Source: Bacteroidales bacterium UBA3743 (lineage in GTDB: Bacteria; Bacteroidota; Bacteroidia; Bacteroidales; Paludibacteraceae). From it: 64,000 bases of DNA. The stretch covers positions 1-64,000 of the forward strand of contig DFGT01000031.1 in NCBI GenBank assembly GCA_002371265.1. The letters run 5' to 3'. The number at the start of each line of letters is the position of its first letter. Positions within the stretch are counted from its first letter, which is position 1. The notes below the pieces were generated by a model that saw nothing but the letters and a program-made list of their open reading frames with translations, was not told the origin of the DNA and made no database searches. The position numbers were made by a program, and so were the translations under genes. Positions 9,146 through 17,436 of this stretch are shown piece by piece.

Positions 9146-11248
9146 TTATTTAGTGGTTACAGGACGGACAACCATTCCGTCGTGACGTCCCTGATACATA
9201 ACCGTAAATCCTTCTGATGTGAACTTAGTCAAATATGCTGTGCCATTATCTTTCTGGTTCAAATCAGACGACCAATAATATCCACTATAACTTGCACTCA
9301 AACCGTATCTTGAACGGTATCCTGAAGACGGAAGGAAAATGATATTTCCATTTGTTTTTGACACTCCTACATTTCCTGAGATTCCTGTATTATTGACATT
9401 TTCTACGTATGTCCAAGTACAGCCATCTATCAATTCCTTCTGCTCTGATGACGATGGTGTACGCCATTCTGAACCTATATTCTGTGTCGCGGCGTCGTCC
9501 TCTGGCAAAAGTACAGTATTATTATCGACTGTTCCCCAATTAGTGAGAGTGACATATTTTTTCTGGCTATGATAGCCACCCCACTTATATTGCGACCAGC
9601 TATAGCAATCCGACAATGTTGTATCGTCGGGAGCAGTTTCTGCCCATGAGAAATGTGTACCTATTTCCTCTGGTTTTGTTGCACCCACATTACAAGTAGC
9701 CCACTTTGTTCCGCTTGGCAATCCTAAGTCGACGTAGGTGTTTCCACCGATAGAGTCTGTGACAGTAACCTCCAGAATATATGGCTTTATTTCAATCTTC
9801 TCTTCAGCATTCGTAACAGGACGTATCATCATTCCGTCGTGACGACCCTGATACATAATTGTAAACCCTTCTGAAGTGAACTTGGCCAAGTATGCGGTGC
9901 CATTGTCTTCCTGATTCAAATCAGACGACCAATAATATCCATTAGATTTTGCGCCCCAACCATATTTTGCACGATATCCTGAAGATGGAAGGAAGATGAT
10001 ATTTCCATTTGCTTTTGACATACCTACCATTCCAGAAACGCCTGTATTATTGACATTCTCAACATACGTCCAGACACATCCGTCTATCAACTCTTTCTGC
10101 TCTGCCGACGATGGTGTACGCCATTCTGAACTGAAATTCTGAGTTGCAGCATCGTCTTCTGGAAGTAGTTCTGTGATATTATCAACTGTACCCCAATTTG
10201 CGAGAGTCACATATTTTTTCTGGCTATGATAGCCACCCCACTTATATTGCGACCAGCTATAGCAATCCGACAATGTTGTGTCATCTGGTGTGATTTCCGC
10301 CCAAGAGAAATGAGTGCCAATACCTTCAGGCTTATCTGCACCGACATTATATGTAGCCCACTTTGTGCCACTTGGCAATCCTAAGTCGACGTAGGTATTT
10401 TCGCCTACAGTACCACTTACAGTGACATGCAGAACATAAGATTCTATATCTTTTGCATTCGACACAGGACGTACAACCATTCCGTCGTGACGGCCCTGAT
10501 ACATGATAGTAAAGCCTTCTGATGAAAATTTAGTCAAATATGCTGTGCCATTATCCTCCTGATTTAAGTCAGATGACCAGTAATATCCACAATAGCTTGC
10601 ACTCAAACCGTATTTTGAACGATATCCTGAAGATGGAAGGAATATGGTGTTTCCATTTTTCTTTGACACTCCATATTCTCCTGAAACTCCTGTGTTGTTG
10701 AAATTTTCGACGTGTGTCCATGTACAGCCATCTATCAATTCCTTCTGTTCAGCTGAAGATGGAGTGCGCCACTCCGAACTGAAATTCACTGTTGCTGCGT
10801 CATCTTCTGGAAGCAGTACAGTGATACTATCCACTGTGCCCCATTCCTCAATAGTCACATATTTTTTCTGTGAATAATAGCCACCCCACTTATATTGCGA
10901 CCAGCTATAGCAATCCGACAATGTTATATCATCGGGAGTGGTTTCTGCCCAAGAAAAATAGGTGCCGATACCCTCAGGCTTTTTTGCGCCCACATTATAT
11001 GTAGCCCACTTTGTTCCGCTTGGCAATCCTAAATCGACGTATGTGTCCTTGCCAATTGTTCCACTGACAGTGACTTGCAAAAGTTCAGTCTCTTGAGTAT
11101 CTTCCTCAAAATTCACTTCTGTCACATGCTTTACATCGTAACGTACAACTTTGCCATCATCTGTTTTTACTTGCATATAAGTCACAGCATTCACAATAAA
11201 TGCAAACGATGCGATCATTGATGTCGATAACAGTAATAATTTTTTCAT
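9146..11248 (-). CDS. Secreted protein with three tandem ~200-residue repeats
   Basis: The 700-residue product has a signal peptide (residues 1-21, STSMIASFAFIVNA), then a short segment typical of Bacteroidota surface proteins (VRYDVKHVTEVNFEE). Three nearly identical repeats of about 205 residues follow, each starting with TYVDLGLPSGTKWAT and holding FSWAET, CYSWSQYKWGGY, EWRTPSS, KELIDGC, FLPSSGYR, GYYWSSDLNQ and ending MYQGRHDGM then RPV. The repeats resemble the domain seen in many Bacteroidota and Fibrobacter surface proteins (Fib_succ_major-like); its function is not established, but a carbohydrate or surface binding role is often assumed. DNA identity between repeats is also high, so the array is probably recent or kept alike by recombination. 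No catalytic motif is visible and there is no T9SS tail. Confidence 0.8.
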   Translation of the reverse strand: MKKLLLLSTSMIASFAFIVNAVTYMQVKTDDGKVVRYDVKHVTEVNFEEDTQETELLQVTVSGTIGKDTYVDLGLPSGTKWATYNVGAKKPEGIGTYFSWAETTPDDITLSDCYSWSQYKWGGYYSQKKYVTIEEWGTVDSITVLLPEDDAATVNFSSEWRTPSSAEQKELIDGCTWTHVENFNNTGVSGEYGVSKKNGNTIFLPSSGYRSKYGLSASYCGYYWSSDLNQEDNGTAYLTKFSSEGFTIMYQGRHDGMVVRPVSNAKDIESYVLHVTVSGTVGENTYVDLGLPSGTKWATYNVGADKPEGIGTHFSWAEITPDDTTLSDCYSWSQYKWGGYHSQKKYVTLANWGTVDNITELLPEDDAATQNFSSEWRTPSSAEQKELIDGCVWTYVENVNNTGVSGMVGMSKANGNIIFLPSSGYRAKYGWGAKSNGYYWSSDLNQEDNGTAYLAKFTSEGFTIMYQGRHDGMMIRPVTNAEEKIEIKPYILEVTVTDSIGGNTYVDLGLPSGTKWATCNVGATKPEEIGTHFSWAETAPDDTTLSDCYSWSQYKWGGYHSQKKYVTLTNWGTVDNNTVLLPEDDAATQNIGSEWRTPSSSEQKELIDGCTWTYVENVNNTGISGNVGVSKTNGNIIFLPSSGYRSRYGLSASYSGYYWSSDLNQKDNGTAYLTKFTSEGFTVMYQGRHDGMVVRPVTTK

Positions 11249-11442
11249 ATATTCTATTTTTATTGAGTACCTACATAAAATATATTGCTATACGAAATTT
11301 CTATTTAAGTCATTCAAATATAGATTTTTCACACAACAAGCACAAAATTATAACAAAACATTAATTTGTCAAAAAACAATATTAAACTTTTTTATCATCC
11401 ATGATTTTGTTCTTTATACCATACTTGTCTATCTTGAATTCT

Positions 11443-11545
11443 CTCCTCTTTTTTTCATAAAAAGCAGCACTTCTCTTTGAACTTAGTGTCTCTGTGGTTT
11501 TATTAAATTTATGTGTTCGCCTACAGCTCGCACTTGGGGAAGAGG
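11443..11545 (-). repeat. Family A repeat fragment
   Basis: About 100 bp match the inner part of the MITE-like element in reverse orientation (TTTCATAAAAAGCA, GTGTCTCTGTGGTTTTATTA, TTCGCCTACAGCTCGCAC). The terminal inverted repeats are missing. The rest of 11249-11442 is AT-rich and must hold the promoter of the minus-strand gene starting at 11248; no clear -7 box was assigned. Confidence 0.6.
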
Positions 11546-11583
11546 GAAATTCTTAATTTTTCACTCTTCATTCTTAATCCAAT

Positions 11584-11612
11584 AAAAAAGGGCGACGGGA
11601 TTCCGTCGCCCA
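11584..11612 (-). terminator. Terminator of the CHASE2-caspase-DUF4384 operon
   Basis: On the minus strand GGGCGACGG-AATC-CCGTCGCCC, a 9-bp GC-rich stem with a tetraloop, is followed by TTTTTTATT. It lies 21 bp past the stop of the DUF4384 gene and closes the three-gene unit. Confidence 0.88.
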
Positions 11613-11632
11613 ATAAAATCATTTTTCTTTTC

Positions 11633-12505
11633 TTACTGCATGATAGCAATAGTGCGAGAGTACACTCCGATCTGCTGCTTGCCATCAGCTTTGATGTTTG
11701 GCATCTTCAAGAACTTGTTCACTTGACGAAGATCGTAAGGAACCTCTGAAGCCACCAACACAAGATTGTCTGTGCCAAGAGGATAAGTCAACTCGATTGG
11801 ATAATCCTCAAGGTCGATGACACAATTCGCAGGGATCAACAAGTGAGACAATGTCTGAGCATCGTCGATAGGCAAACACTCTGCCATCTCTCCGTTAGAC
11901 GCAACGTCGATCACATTCACATAAAGAATCTTCGAGCTGTTGTTCTTCACTCTGAAATAGACCTCTCTGCCTGCCTTTGCAGCGACAACGATCTCTCCTG
12001 TCTTTGGATCCACAAGATCAAACGACACTCCGAAATCACTCTTTTCGTTGCTCACATTAAACTGTGCCTCACTGTTCTTCTTTGCCAAAATTGACTTTGC
12101 GATGTCGCTCTCAATGATGTCGCCACGATATGTACATCCAGCTGCGGAATGGCTGATATTGTCTGTACCATTTCCGTTGAACAAAGACTTCACCGCATGA
12201 GCTACAAACTGAGTGGATGCAGACGATGCACTACCCTGCTCTTTGATAATTGTGCCGACAGATTTACCGTCGACAGCTCCTGTAGCGTATATTTTCTGTG
12301 CCGACTTGTCGATGATAGATAAGCTAGCACCATCTTTCACACGTACAACATCAGACTCCTGAAGCTCAGCACGCTTTGTAAGCGTCTGCCATGCATTTCC
12401 TGCCTTTCTCTCAACACTTCCCGTCACCGAGTAGACGAAAAGATTTCCTGCGTATGTTGCCACTGCCATAATAAGCATGCTGGCAACTGATAACATTCTC
12501 TTCAT
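11633..12505 (-). CDS. Exported FecR-like/DUF4384 protein
   Basis: A 290-residue protein with a signal peptide (residues 1-19, SMLIMAVATYAG). Residues 20-95 look like a FecR-type beta domain (VTGSVERKAGNAWQTL, DVVRVKDGASLSIID). Residues 150-265 match DUF4384 (SDFGVSFDLVDPKTGE, GREVYFRVKNNS, YVNVIDVASNGEMAECLP, DNLVLVASE), a beta-rich domain often found with caspase-like or kinase proteins. It is the last gene of the operon, 23 bp after the caspase gene and followed by a strong terminator. That position suggests it is a periplasmic partner, perhaps a ligand sensor or target of the caspase-like protein; this is inference. No membrane anchor after the signal peptide is visible. Confidence 0.8.
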   Translation of the reverse strand: MKRMLSVASMLIMAVATYAGNLFVYSVTGSVERKAGNAWQTLTKRAELQESDVVRVKDGASLSIIDKSAQKIYATGAVDGKSVGTIIKEQGSASSASTQFVAHAVKSLFNGNGTDNISHSAAGCTYRGDIIESDIAKSILAKKNSEAQFNVSNEKSDFGVSFDLVDPKTGEIVVAAKAGREVYFRVKNNSSKILYVNVIDVASNGEMAECLPIDDAQTLSHLLIPANCVIDLEDYPIELTYPLGTDNLVLVASEVPYDLRQVNKFLKMPNIKADGKQQIGVYSRTIAIMQ

Positions 12506-12528
12506 AACTTTGTCCTCCTATTCGTTGA

Positions 12529-14550
12529 TTAGTTTCTTTTTGGGAACAATATATAGTTTCCTTGTTTATTCTCAAATATAGGCATCTGCTTGCCGTTTGT
12601 AGAAGTACGTACCTGCTGACGGATATATTTCTCCAAACCGTCGATTGTGATATTGCCCTCTTCGTCTACAGCCTTTCCATTGATACCTTCAATCAAAGCC
12701 TTCGTGAAGATTCCGTTCTTCCACTCTTCACTCTCGTTAGACTTCTGGCTAGCTGTGCTAGAGTAGAAACCGATGATGCCTGGATCAGCAAGTGAGAATG
12801 GCTCTGCCACTGACTTCTGACCGTACATTGCTCCTGAGTGGCAAGCATCCATAAAGATGATGATCTTACATCTCTTGTCCTTCAAACGTTTTGTCGCGCT
12901 TCTGATGACATCAAAGTTAACGGCTGTTGAGAACAAGTCCTCACTCTCCGCATTAGCCGACAAGAAATATGTTTCATCGCCCTCCTTAGCTCCATGTCCG
13001 GAGAAGTATAGCAGAATCACGTCGCCCTGCTCTACCTTATTCACAAGCTGAGAAAGTTGCTTCTTGATTGTGCGGTCGTTTGCGTTCTTGTCTGTGACGA
13101 GCGCTGCAGTAGCCAAATTCTTGTAATAAGTCAAATTGCTGTTCTGCACCGCGCTCAAGAAATCAGCCGCATCCTTCGACGCATGCTGAAGTTTCAAATC
13201 AGCCTGGTCATAATCACTCACACCAATTGAGACAACATGCAATGCTGGTTTGTTAGAGTCAGCCTTATAATACAATCTTACTACAGCAGGATCACTGCTC
13301 AATCCCTTGCTATCCTTTGCTATCAGCTGCACTCTGCAGACATCCTCCTTACGTGGAAGAGTAAGAGTGATCTGATCCGACAACTGCTTCACACCCTTTG
13401 TAGTAGGCTGAAGTTCACCATTGATATAAGCCGCGATAGTTGGTTTGCTACCATCAGCTGTCTTTGCCTGATATACGAATGTCATCTCCGGATTAGTGTA
13501 CTGGGCACCATCCTTAGGAGAGACGATGGTGATTGTAGGTGCACCCGCAGCAACAGGAGTTGATGGTTTCTGCGGAGTCACAGATGGAGTAGAAGGGATT
13601 GACGGAGTCGACGGTGTTGCTGGTGCACTTGCGAACAATGAGTTTTTGAATTTTCCGTCGTCAATATTATGAGCCTCCGACGGACGTGTTCCTGCCTTCG
13701 GATTCTTCAACTGCCATGCGAAACCAGCCTTCTTAGCCTCAGCTGCAGTAGCGTATGCTGGCTGAACGATCCATTTCTCACCACGGTCCAAACAACCCCA
13801 TTTTCCGCCACGCTTAACAACAGCAAAATTACGATCGGGAGTGAACATACAAGTCTTATCGTAATCATCAAGGAATGGTTTCACAATCCAGTTTCCCAGA
13901 TAATTCGCAAATCCCTTCTTTCTAGTCTGAGAATCCATAGCCTCATATGAAGTCAAACCAAGTGGTGCATACTCACCCCACTCCTTGGCAGCCTGAAGGA
14001 TAGACTCTTTTGTCGTCATCACCGGTTTAATGATGTATTTTGCGTCGGCATCAATGGCACCCCAAAGACCTTTATGCTTCACAATAGCATATTCCGATGC
14101 TCCAGACAATGTATAAGTATCGTCAATCTCGTCAAACACAGGAGAAATCACCCAATCTCCATAGTAATTGGCGTAACCGAACTTGCCATTACCGTCGGCA
14201 GCATCATAAATATAATCCTCGATACGTGCCTTTCTCCACTGAGCGTGAGCTGCCTTGAACGCGATATTCTTGTTCTTGAATACCATCTTTGCAATCACAT
14301 CTCCTTCCGTGTTGATCACACCCCAATATTTACCCTGACGAACCACAGCATAATCCTTAGAGCCGATAAAAGAATGAGCTGGGTCGACCTCATCATAAAC
14401 ATGTTTGATCACAGTTCGAAGTGTCTTGGGATCCTGGAATCCCCACTTGTTTGTTTTGTTGTTCTTCACTGCTTTAAGTGCCGCGAATGTAGGCAAACAA
14501 AGCAGCAATGTCAAAATTGCTAAACCTATTCGTTTCATATTATATTTCAT
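12529..14550 (-). CDS. Exported WG-repeat caspase-like (C14) protein
   Basis: The open frame reaches a TTG at 14577; I take the ATG at 14550 (alternative 14538), which puts a signal peptide at the N-terminus (LAILTLLLCLPTFA). In order: WG/KWG repeats at about 25-275 (NKWGFQDP, KYWGVINTEG, GLWGAIDAD, GKWGCLDRG); a Pro/Thr/Ser linker; an Ig-like segment at about 335-430 (TITIVSPKDGAQYTNPEM); then a caspase-fold peptidase C14 domain at about 437-660. The catalytic dyad is intact: His in YFSGHG (about residue 519) and Cys in MDACHSG (about 570). Most caspase-like proteins are cytosolic, so a Sec signal is notable. It lies between a CHASE2 protein (upstream, 111 bp) and a DUF4384 protein (downstream, 23 bp). 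The substrate is unknown; metacaspase-like cleavage after Arg/Lys is possible. Confidence 0.88.
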   Translation of the reverse strand: MKYNMKRIGLAILTLLLCLPTFAALKAVKNNKTNKWGFQDPKTLRTVIKHVYDEVDPAHSFIGSKDYAVVRQGKYWGVINTEGDVIAKMVFKNKNIAFKAAHAQWRKARIEDYIYDAADGNGKFGYANYYGDWVISPVFDEIDDTYTLSGASEYAIVKHKGLWGAIDADAKYIIKPVMTTKESILQAAKEWGEYAPLGLTSYEAMDSQTRKKGFANYLGNWIVKPFLDDYDKTCMFTPDRNFAVVKRGGKWGCLDRGEKWIVQPAYATAAEAKKAGFAWQLKNPKAGTRPSEAHNIDDGKFKNSLFASAPATPSTPSIPSTPSVTPQKPSTPVAAGAPTITIVSPKDGAQYTNPEMTFVYQAKTADGSKPTIAAYINGELQPTTKGVKQLSDQITLTLPRKEDVCRVQLIAKDSKGLSSDPAVVRLYYKADSNKPALHVVSIGVSDYDQADLKLQHASKDAADFLSAVQNSNLTYYKNLATAALVTDKNANDRTIKKQLSQLVNKVEQGDVILLYFSGHGAKEGDETYFLSANAESEDLFSTAVNFDVIRSATKRLKDKRCKIIIFMDACHSGAMYGQKSVAEPFSLADPGIIGFYSSTASQKSNESEEWKNGIFTKALIEGINGKAVDEEGNITIDGLEKYIRQQVRTSTNGKQMPIFENKQGNYILFPKRN

Positions 14551-14661
14551 CTCTATATCAATTTTTATTTTTCTCAAATCAACGTATTATAAGTGCGAAG
14601 AGGCATAATCGAGTTGAAATATCAGCATTCGCACAATAATTAGTTTATCAAGTAGACGAAG

Positions 14662-15918
14662 CTACAGGCTCAACCATTTCCATTTTTTTGCCAGCCACTG
14701 GTAAGGGGCAAGGGATTCAAACCACAGCCAAAGCTCACTGCTGAATCCACCCAATCCCACACCGATCATAGCGTAGGTATAGTTGAGATTATATCTGAAA
14801 TTGATGAATGTCAGACCTCCAAGCAGCATCATTCCAAGAAGGAATCCCAGCTGGGTGAAGTTGATGATCATACCATTTGTTTTCTCGTAAGCCTCATAAG
14901 CCCAGCAACAGAAATAGTTGAAAGCAAGTGTAATCAACAGACCCCAGATTATCGCCCACTCGGTGCTCATATTCGTGATGAGACGGTGCTCTTTCGTAGC
15001 GGTGGCGATACTGTATGCATGGATCAACGTTCCGTTTATACGACGCATACCATAAAGCTCGGTAGCGATAGTGTGGTAGTCTCGCAAATCGTCGATGTCA
15101 CCCACAAGGATGATTCGATCATTCACGTCGAAACTGTCAAGGAAAAGCTCCATATCCAGAATCTTACGCATATCATACACGTCGACCTGCATCTTCTTAT
15201 AATTGATCAACTCCTCATCATTTCCACGCTCCTGAAGCATCTTGTATTTGTCAGGATAGCCAAGACGAAGAATCTCTCCGACGAAAGAAGGAAGAGTCAG
15301 TGAGTATCCATTTTCTCCTCCAGTGGTGATTGTCACCGAGTCTGGACTGAAATGGCGGACAATTCCGTCTTCAATATTCACGCTGGCATTATAACATACA
15401 TCGTGGTAGAAAGATTGTTCGGCAGCCAACGAGTCGCCCATTTTCACAATACGCTGCGCAGAAACGAAATTTGGGATTCTTGCAATGACGTTGCGGAGGC
15501 TGTCATTTTCAATAGAATCCGACGAAATATTGTGGCTGAATATACAATCCATCGCCACTACTCTAGGACCGAACTTCGCAATATAATCAAGACCTTCGGC
15601 GATTTCCAATCTTGAATGGACTCCAGACATGTTGACGAAAGCCACATCCTGGCAATAATCCAAATCACCCTCTTTTAAGTTCTCCGTATATAAATAATTG
15701 TCTGTAAATGCGATAGCATCCAAAGCACGAGCAATCGGATTCAAAAAAGCCCACGAAAAAGTGAGAACAGCGACCAACACGCACACACCAATTGTCACCA
15801 ATAGGGTGCCCACGCTCTGTCTCATGTAGCGGCAAAATTTCACCATTTTATCACTCATACGTTTCAAATATTCGTAAGAAAAACTAAATTTCCCGCAATT
15901 TAATAAAAATATTCGCAA
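14662..15918 (-). CDS. Stand-alone CHASE2-domain membrane protein
   Basis: A 418-residue protein. One membrane segment lies near residues 36-58 (VGTLLVTIGVCVLVAVLTFSW), then an extracytoplasmic CHASE2 sensor domain at about 65-310 (FVNMSGVHSRLEIAEGL, GPRVVAMDCIF, RIILVGDIDD, DYHTIATELYGMRRINGTLIHA), then three or so further membrane segments (WAIIWGLLITLAFNYFCCW, LGFLLGMMLLGGLTFI). CHASE2 normally sits in front of a kinase, cyclase or diguanylate cyclase; here no output domain follows. It heads the operon with the caspase and DUF4384 genes, so the missing output may be supplied by those proteins. The true start may be the Met at residue 21 or 25 (ERMSDKMVKFCRY), since the first 20 residues look atypical. 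Confidence 0.85.
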   Translation of the reverse strand: MRIFLLNCGKFSFSYEYLKRMSDKMVKFCRYMRQSVGTLLVTIGVCVLVAVLTFSWAFLNPIARALDAIAFTDNYLYTENLKEGDLDYCQDVAFVNMSGVHSRLEIAEGLDYIAKFGPRVVAMDCIFSHNISSDSIENDSLRNVIARIPNFVSAQRIVKMGDSLAAEQSFYHDVCYNASVNIEDGIVRHFSPDSVTITTGGENGYSLTLPSFVGEILRLGYPDKYKMLQERGNDEELINYKKMQVDVYDMRKILDMELFLDSFDVNDRIILVGDIDDLRDYHTIATELYGMRRINGTLIHAYSIATATKEHRLITNMSTEWAIIWGLLITLAFNYFCCWAYEAYEKTNGMIINFTQLGFLLGMMLLGGLTFINFRYNLNYTYAMIGVGLGGFSSELWLWFESLAPYQWLAKKWKWLSL

Positions 15919-16186
15919 AGCAATAAAGTTGACGCAATTTTTCTAAATAATTATGCGATACAATTATTAAAACACATCTCTTGCAGTTGCACAGTAAATT
16001 GTGCTAGTCTCTTCCCCAACAGTTGTGTAACAAGTTATGCAACAATTTGATACGGTTAAAATCTTCTATCTCACCCCTTGGAGACAAATCGTCAATTTTC
16101 AATCATCAACCACTGTGGTCACCTCTTCTATTTCCATTAAAAAAATTAATTTTATTGATTGACACATGGCATTAAATAAATTTTAA

Positions 16187-16194
16187 TATTTTTG
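16187..16194 (+). promoter_or_regulatory. Bacteroidota -7 box (TATTTTTG)
   Basis: TATTTTTG matches the TAnnTTTG -7 consensus of the Bacteroidota primary sigma factor. A weak TTG (-33) lies upstream but its spacing is not ideal. It would start a plus-strand transcript at about 16202 that ends at the hairpin near 16345. Confidence 0.5.
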
Positions 16195-16201
16195 CATTCG
16201 A

Positions 16202-16352
16202 AATCGTTTAGTCAGTTTATGATTAGACATAGTACAAAAACATTAACAAATAAACAATGGATGAACTTAATGCTATGCTTGCATAACCCATCGGGGACTT
16301 TTTGAAAGGAAAAATCGAGAATGTGCCATCACACATTCTCGATTTGCTTTAT
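16202..16352 (+). ncRNA. Candidate ~150-nt small RNA or leader transcript
   Basis: A TATTTTTG box is followed within 160 bp by a 14-bp perfect hairpin, with no full-length ORF between. Inside is a possible nine-codon ORF ATG...TAA at 16258-16287 (MDELNAMLA). After its stop the same frame stays open as PIGDFLKGKIENVPSH..., so it could also be the remnant of a longer small gene. The rest of 15919-16186 is AT-rich and holds the promoter region of the CHASE2 operon on the minus strand; I saw no other feature there. Confidence 0.35.
16311..16352. terminator. Bidirectional terminator
   Basis: AAATCGAGAATGTG-CCATC-ACACATTCTCGATTT is a near-perfect hairpin. On the plus strand it is followed by GCTTTATTTTC; on the minus strand the stem runs into TTTTTCCTTTC. 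It can end both the possible small RNA (plus) and the SseB-like gene (minus, stop at 16416). Confidence 0.75.
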
Positions 16353-16415
16353 TTTCGTGTCTCTGTTTAGAAATTCATATAGATGCCTAATAATCAGGCA
16401 ACCACAAGGGCATCG

Positions 16416-17363
16416 TCAATCATTTATGACTGGTTTTCCATCGTCACCAATACCACCCCAACGATTTTCAAGCATTGCAGTAACCATTTCTTTACGTAAA
16501 CAGAATGACTTTCCATTAACAGGATTCAGACAGACTCCATCGAAAGCTGTCATTAGTGAAGCCAATTCACGCAAATTAGTGAATTTTCTTCGCGAATAGT
16601 TAGATGCCAATTCCGACTGGTTCATTGTATTCATATCTGAAAACGCTATAATCAGTTTCATACCTTGAGTCTCCAGCGGTTGGAATTTTATAGAATACTC
16701 GCCATTTTTTTGTTCCACATTGCACGGCATATACAAAATGACATTTTTAAGATACTGACAATTGCCCTCTGTGATTGCCTCAAAAAGTTTGAATTCTTGC
16801 ATTTTCACAGCGACATCTAAAGGAAGACCAGGAGTAACTCGATCCAAATTTGCAGGTTCGTCGCATTTTACCATCACATCTTCCACATCATAACCATCCC
16901 ATTTCATTTTCAAGCTGTCGTTTTCCACTCTGACATGACAAGCAGGTATTTGGTTTGATGTGCTTTGCATACATTCCAGGCCTTTATTGACAATAACTTC
17001 TCCAACTGTATATTCCAATACAGAATTTCCGTTCTTTTCTATTTCTGATCTTACCAGCTGAGATTTCACTTCTGGAGAACAGTCAGAATCATCAAACATG
17101 AATTTAGAAGTTTCATAACGTGGTGTCAGATTCTTAAACACTAAAACATCATCATTCAACTCATAATCACCTACTAATGTGACAATTACTTGATATCTTT
17201 CTTTTCCTCCGTCTTGTCTTACTACTACCTTTGTTGTGTCAAATTGGCGGAACACTTTTCCATCACGCTCCAATGTGAGTATATCCGAACATTCAGCGAA
17301 TGAATTTGCATTGATTCTTCCATCGCGATGGGCAAGCCAAGAACCGATTATTGTTTCTTTCAT
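16416..17363 (-). CDS. SseB-like domain protein, otherwise uncharacterised
   Basis: A 315-residue protein without signal peptide. Residues 1-150 look like a lipocalin-type beta-barrel (IIGSWLAHRDG, DILTLERDGKVFRQF, VTLVGDYELNDDVLVFKN), as in small proteins that begin with I-x-G-x-W. Residues 190-310 resemble the SseB N-terminal domain (LFEAITEGNCQYLKNVILYM, KLIIAFSDMNTMNQ, FTNLRELASLMTAFDGVCLNP), a fold often found in toxin-immunity neighbourhoods and as a general protein-binding unit. It lies between the second GH9 gene (upstream on the same strand, with a terminator between) and the bidirectional terminator. Function is unknown. Confidence 0.65.
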   Translation of the reverse strand: MKETIIGSWLAHRDGRINANSFAECSDILTLERDGKVFRQFDTTKVVVRQDGGKERYQVIVTLVGDYELNDDVLVFKNLTPRYETSKFMFDDSDCSPEVKSQLVRSEIEKNGNSVLEYTVGEVIVNKGLECMQSTSNQIPACHVRVENDSLKMKWDGYDVEDVMVKCDEPANLDRVTPGLPLDVAVKMQEFKLFEAITEGNCQYLKNVILYMPCNVEQKNGEYSIKFQPLETQGMKLIIAFSDMNTMNQSELASNYSRRKFTNLRELASLMTAFDGVCLNPVNGKSFCLRKEMVTAMLENRWGGIGDDGKPVIND

Positions 17364-17384
17364 ATTTTTTGATTTGGGAATAAT

Positions 17385-17413
17385 AAAAGGAGACGCAATT
17401 GCTCACGTCTCCC
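17385..17413 (-). terminator. Terminator after second GH9 gene
   Basis: On the minus strand GGAGACG pairs with CGTCTCC around a 10-nt loop and is followed by TTTTATTATT. It is 24 bp past the GH9 stop and just upstream of the SseB-like gene. Confidence 0.7.
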
Positions 17414-17436
17414 ATACTTAAACTTATACTATTTTA

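Noticed and set aside
14074..14523. 149-residue plus-strand ORF over the WG-repeat region
   Set aside because: Antisense to a well-supported gene; composition is not protein-like and no start region is present.
16258..16345. Selenoprotein or recoded gene reading through the MDELNAMLA stop
   Set aside because: The stop is TAA, not TGA, and no recoding signal is seen; a pseudogene or leader is simpler.
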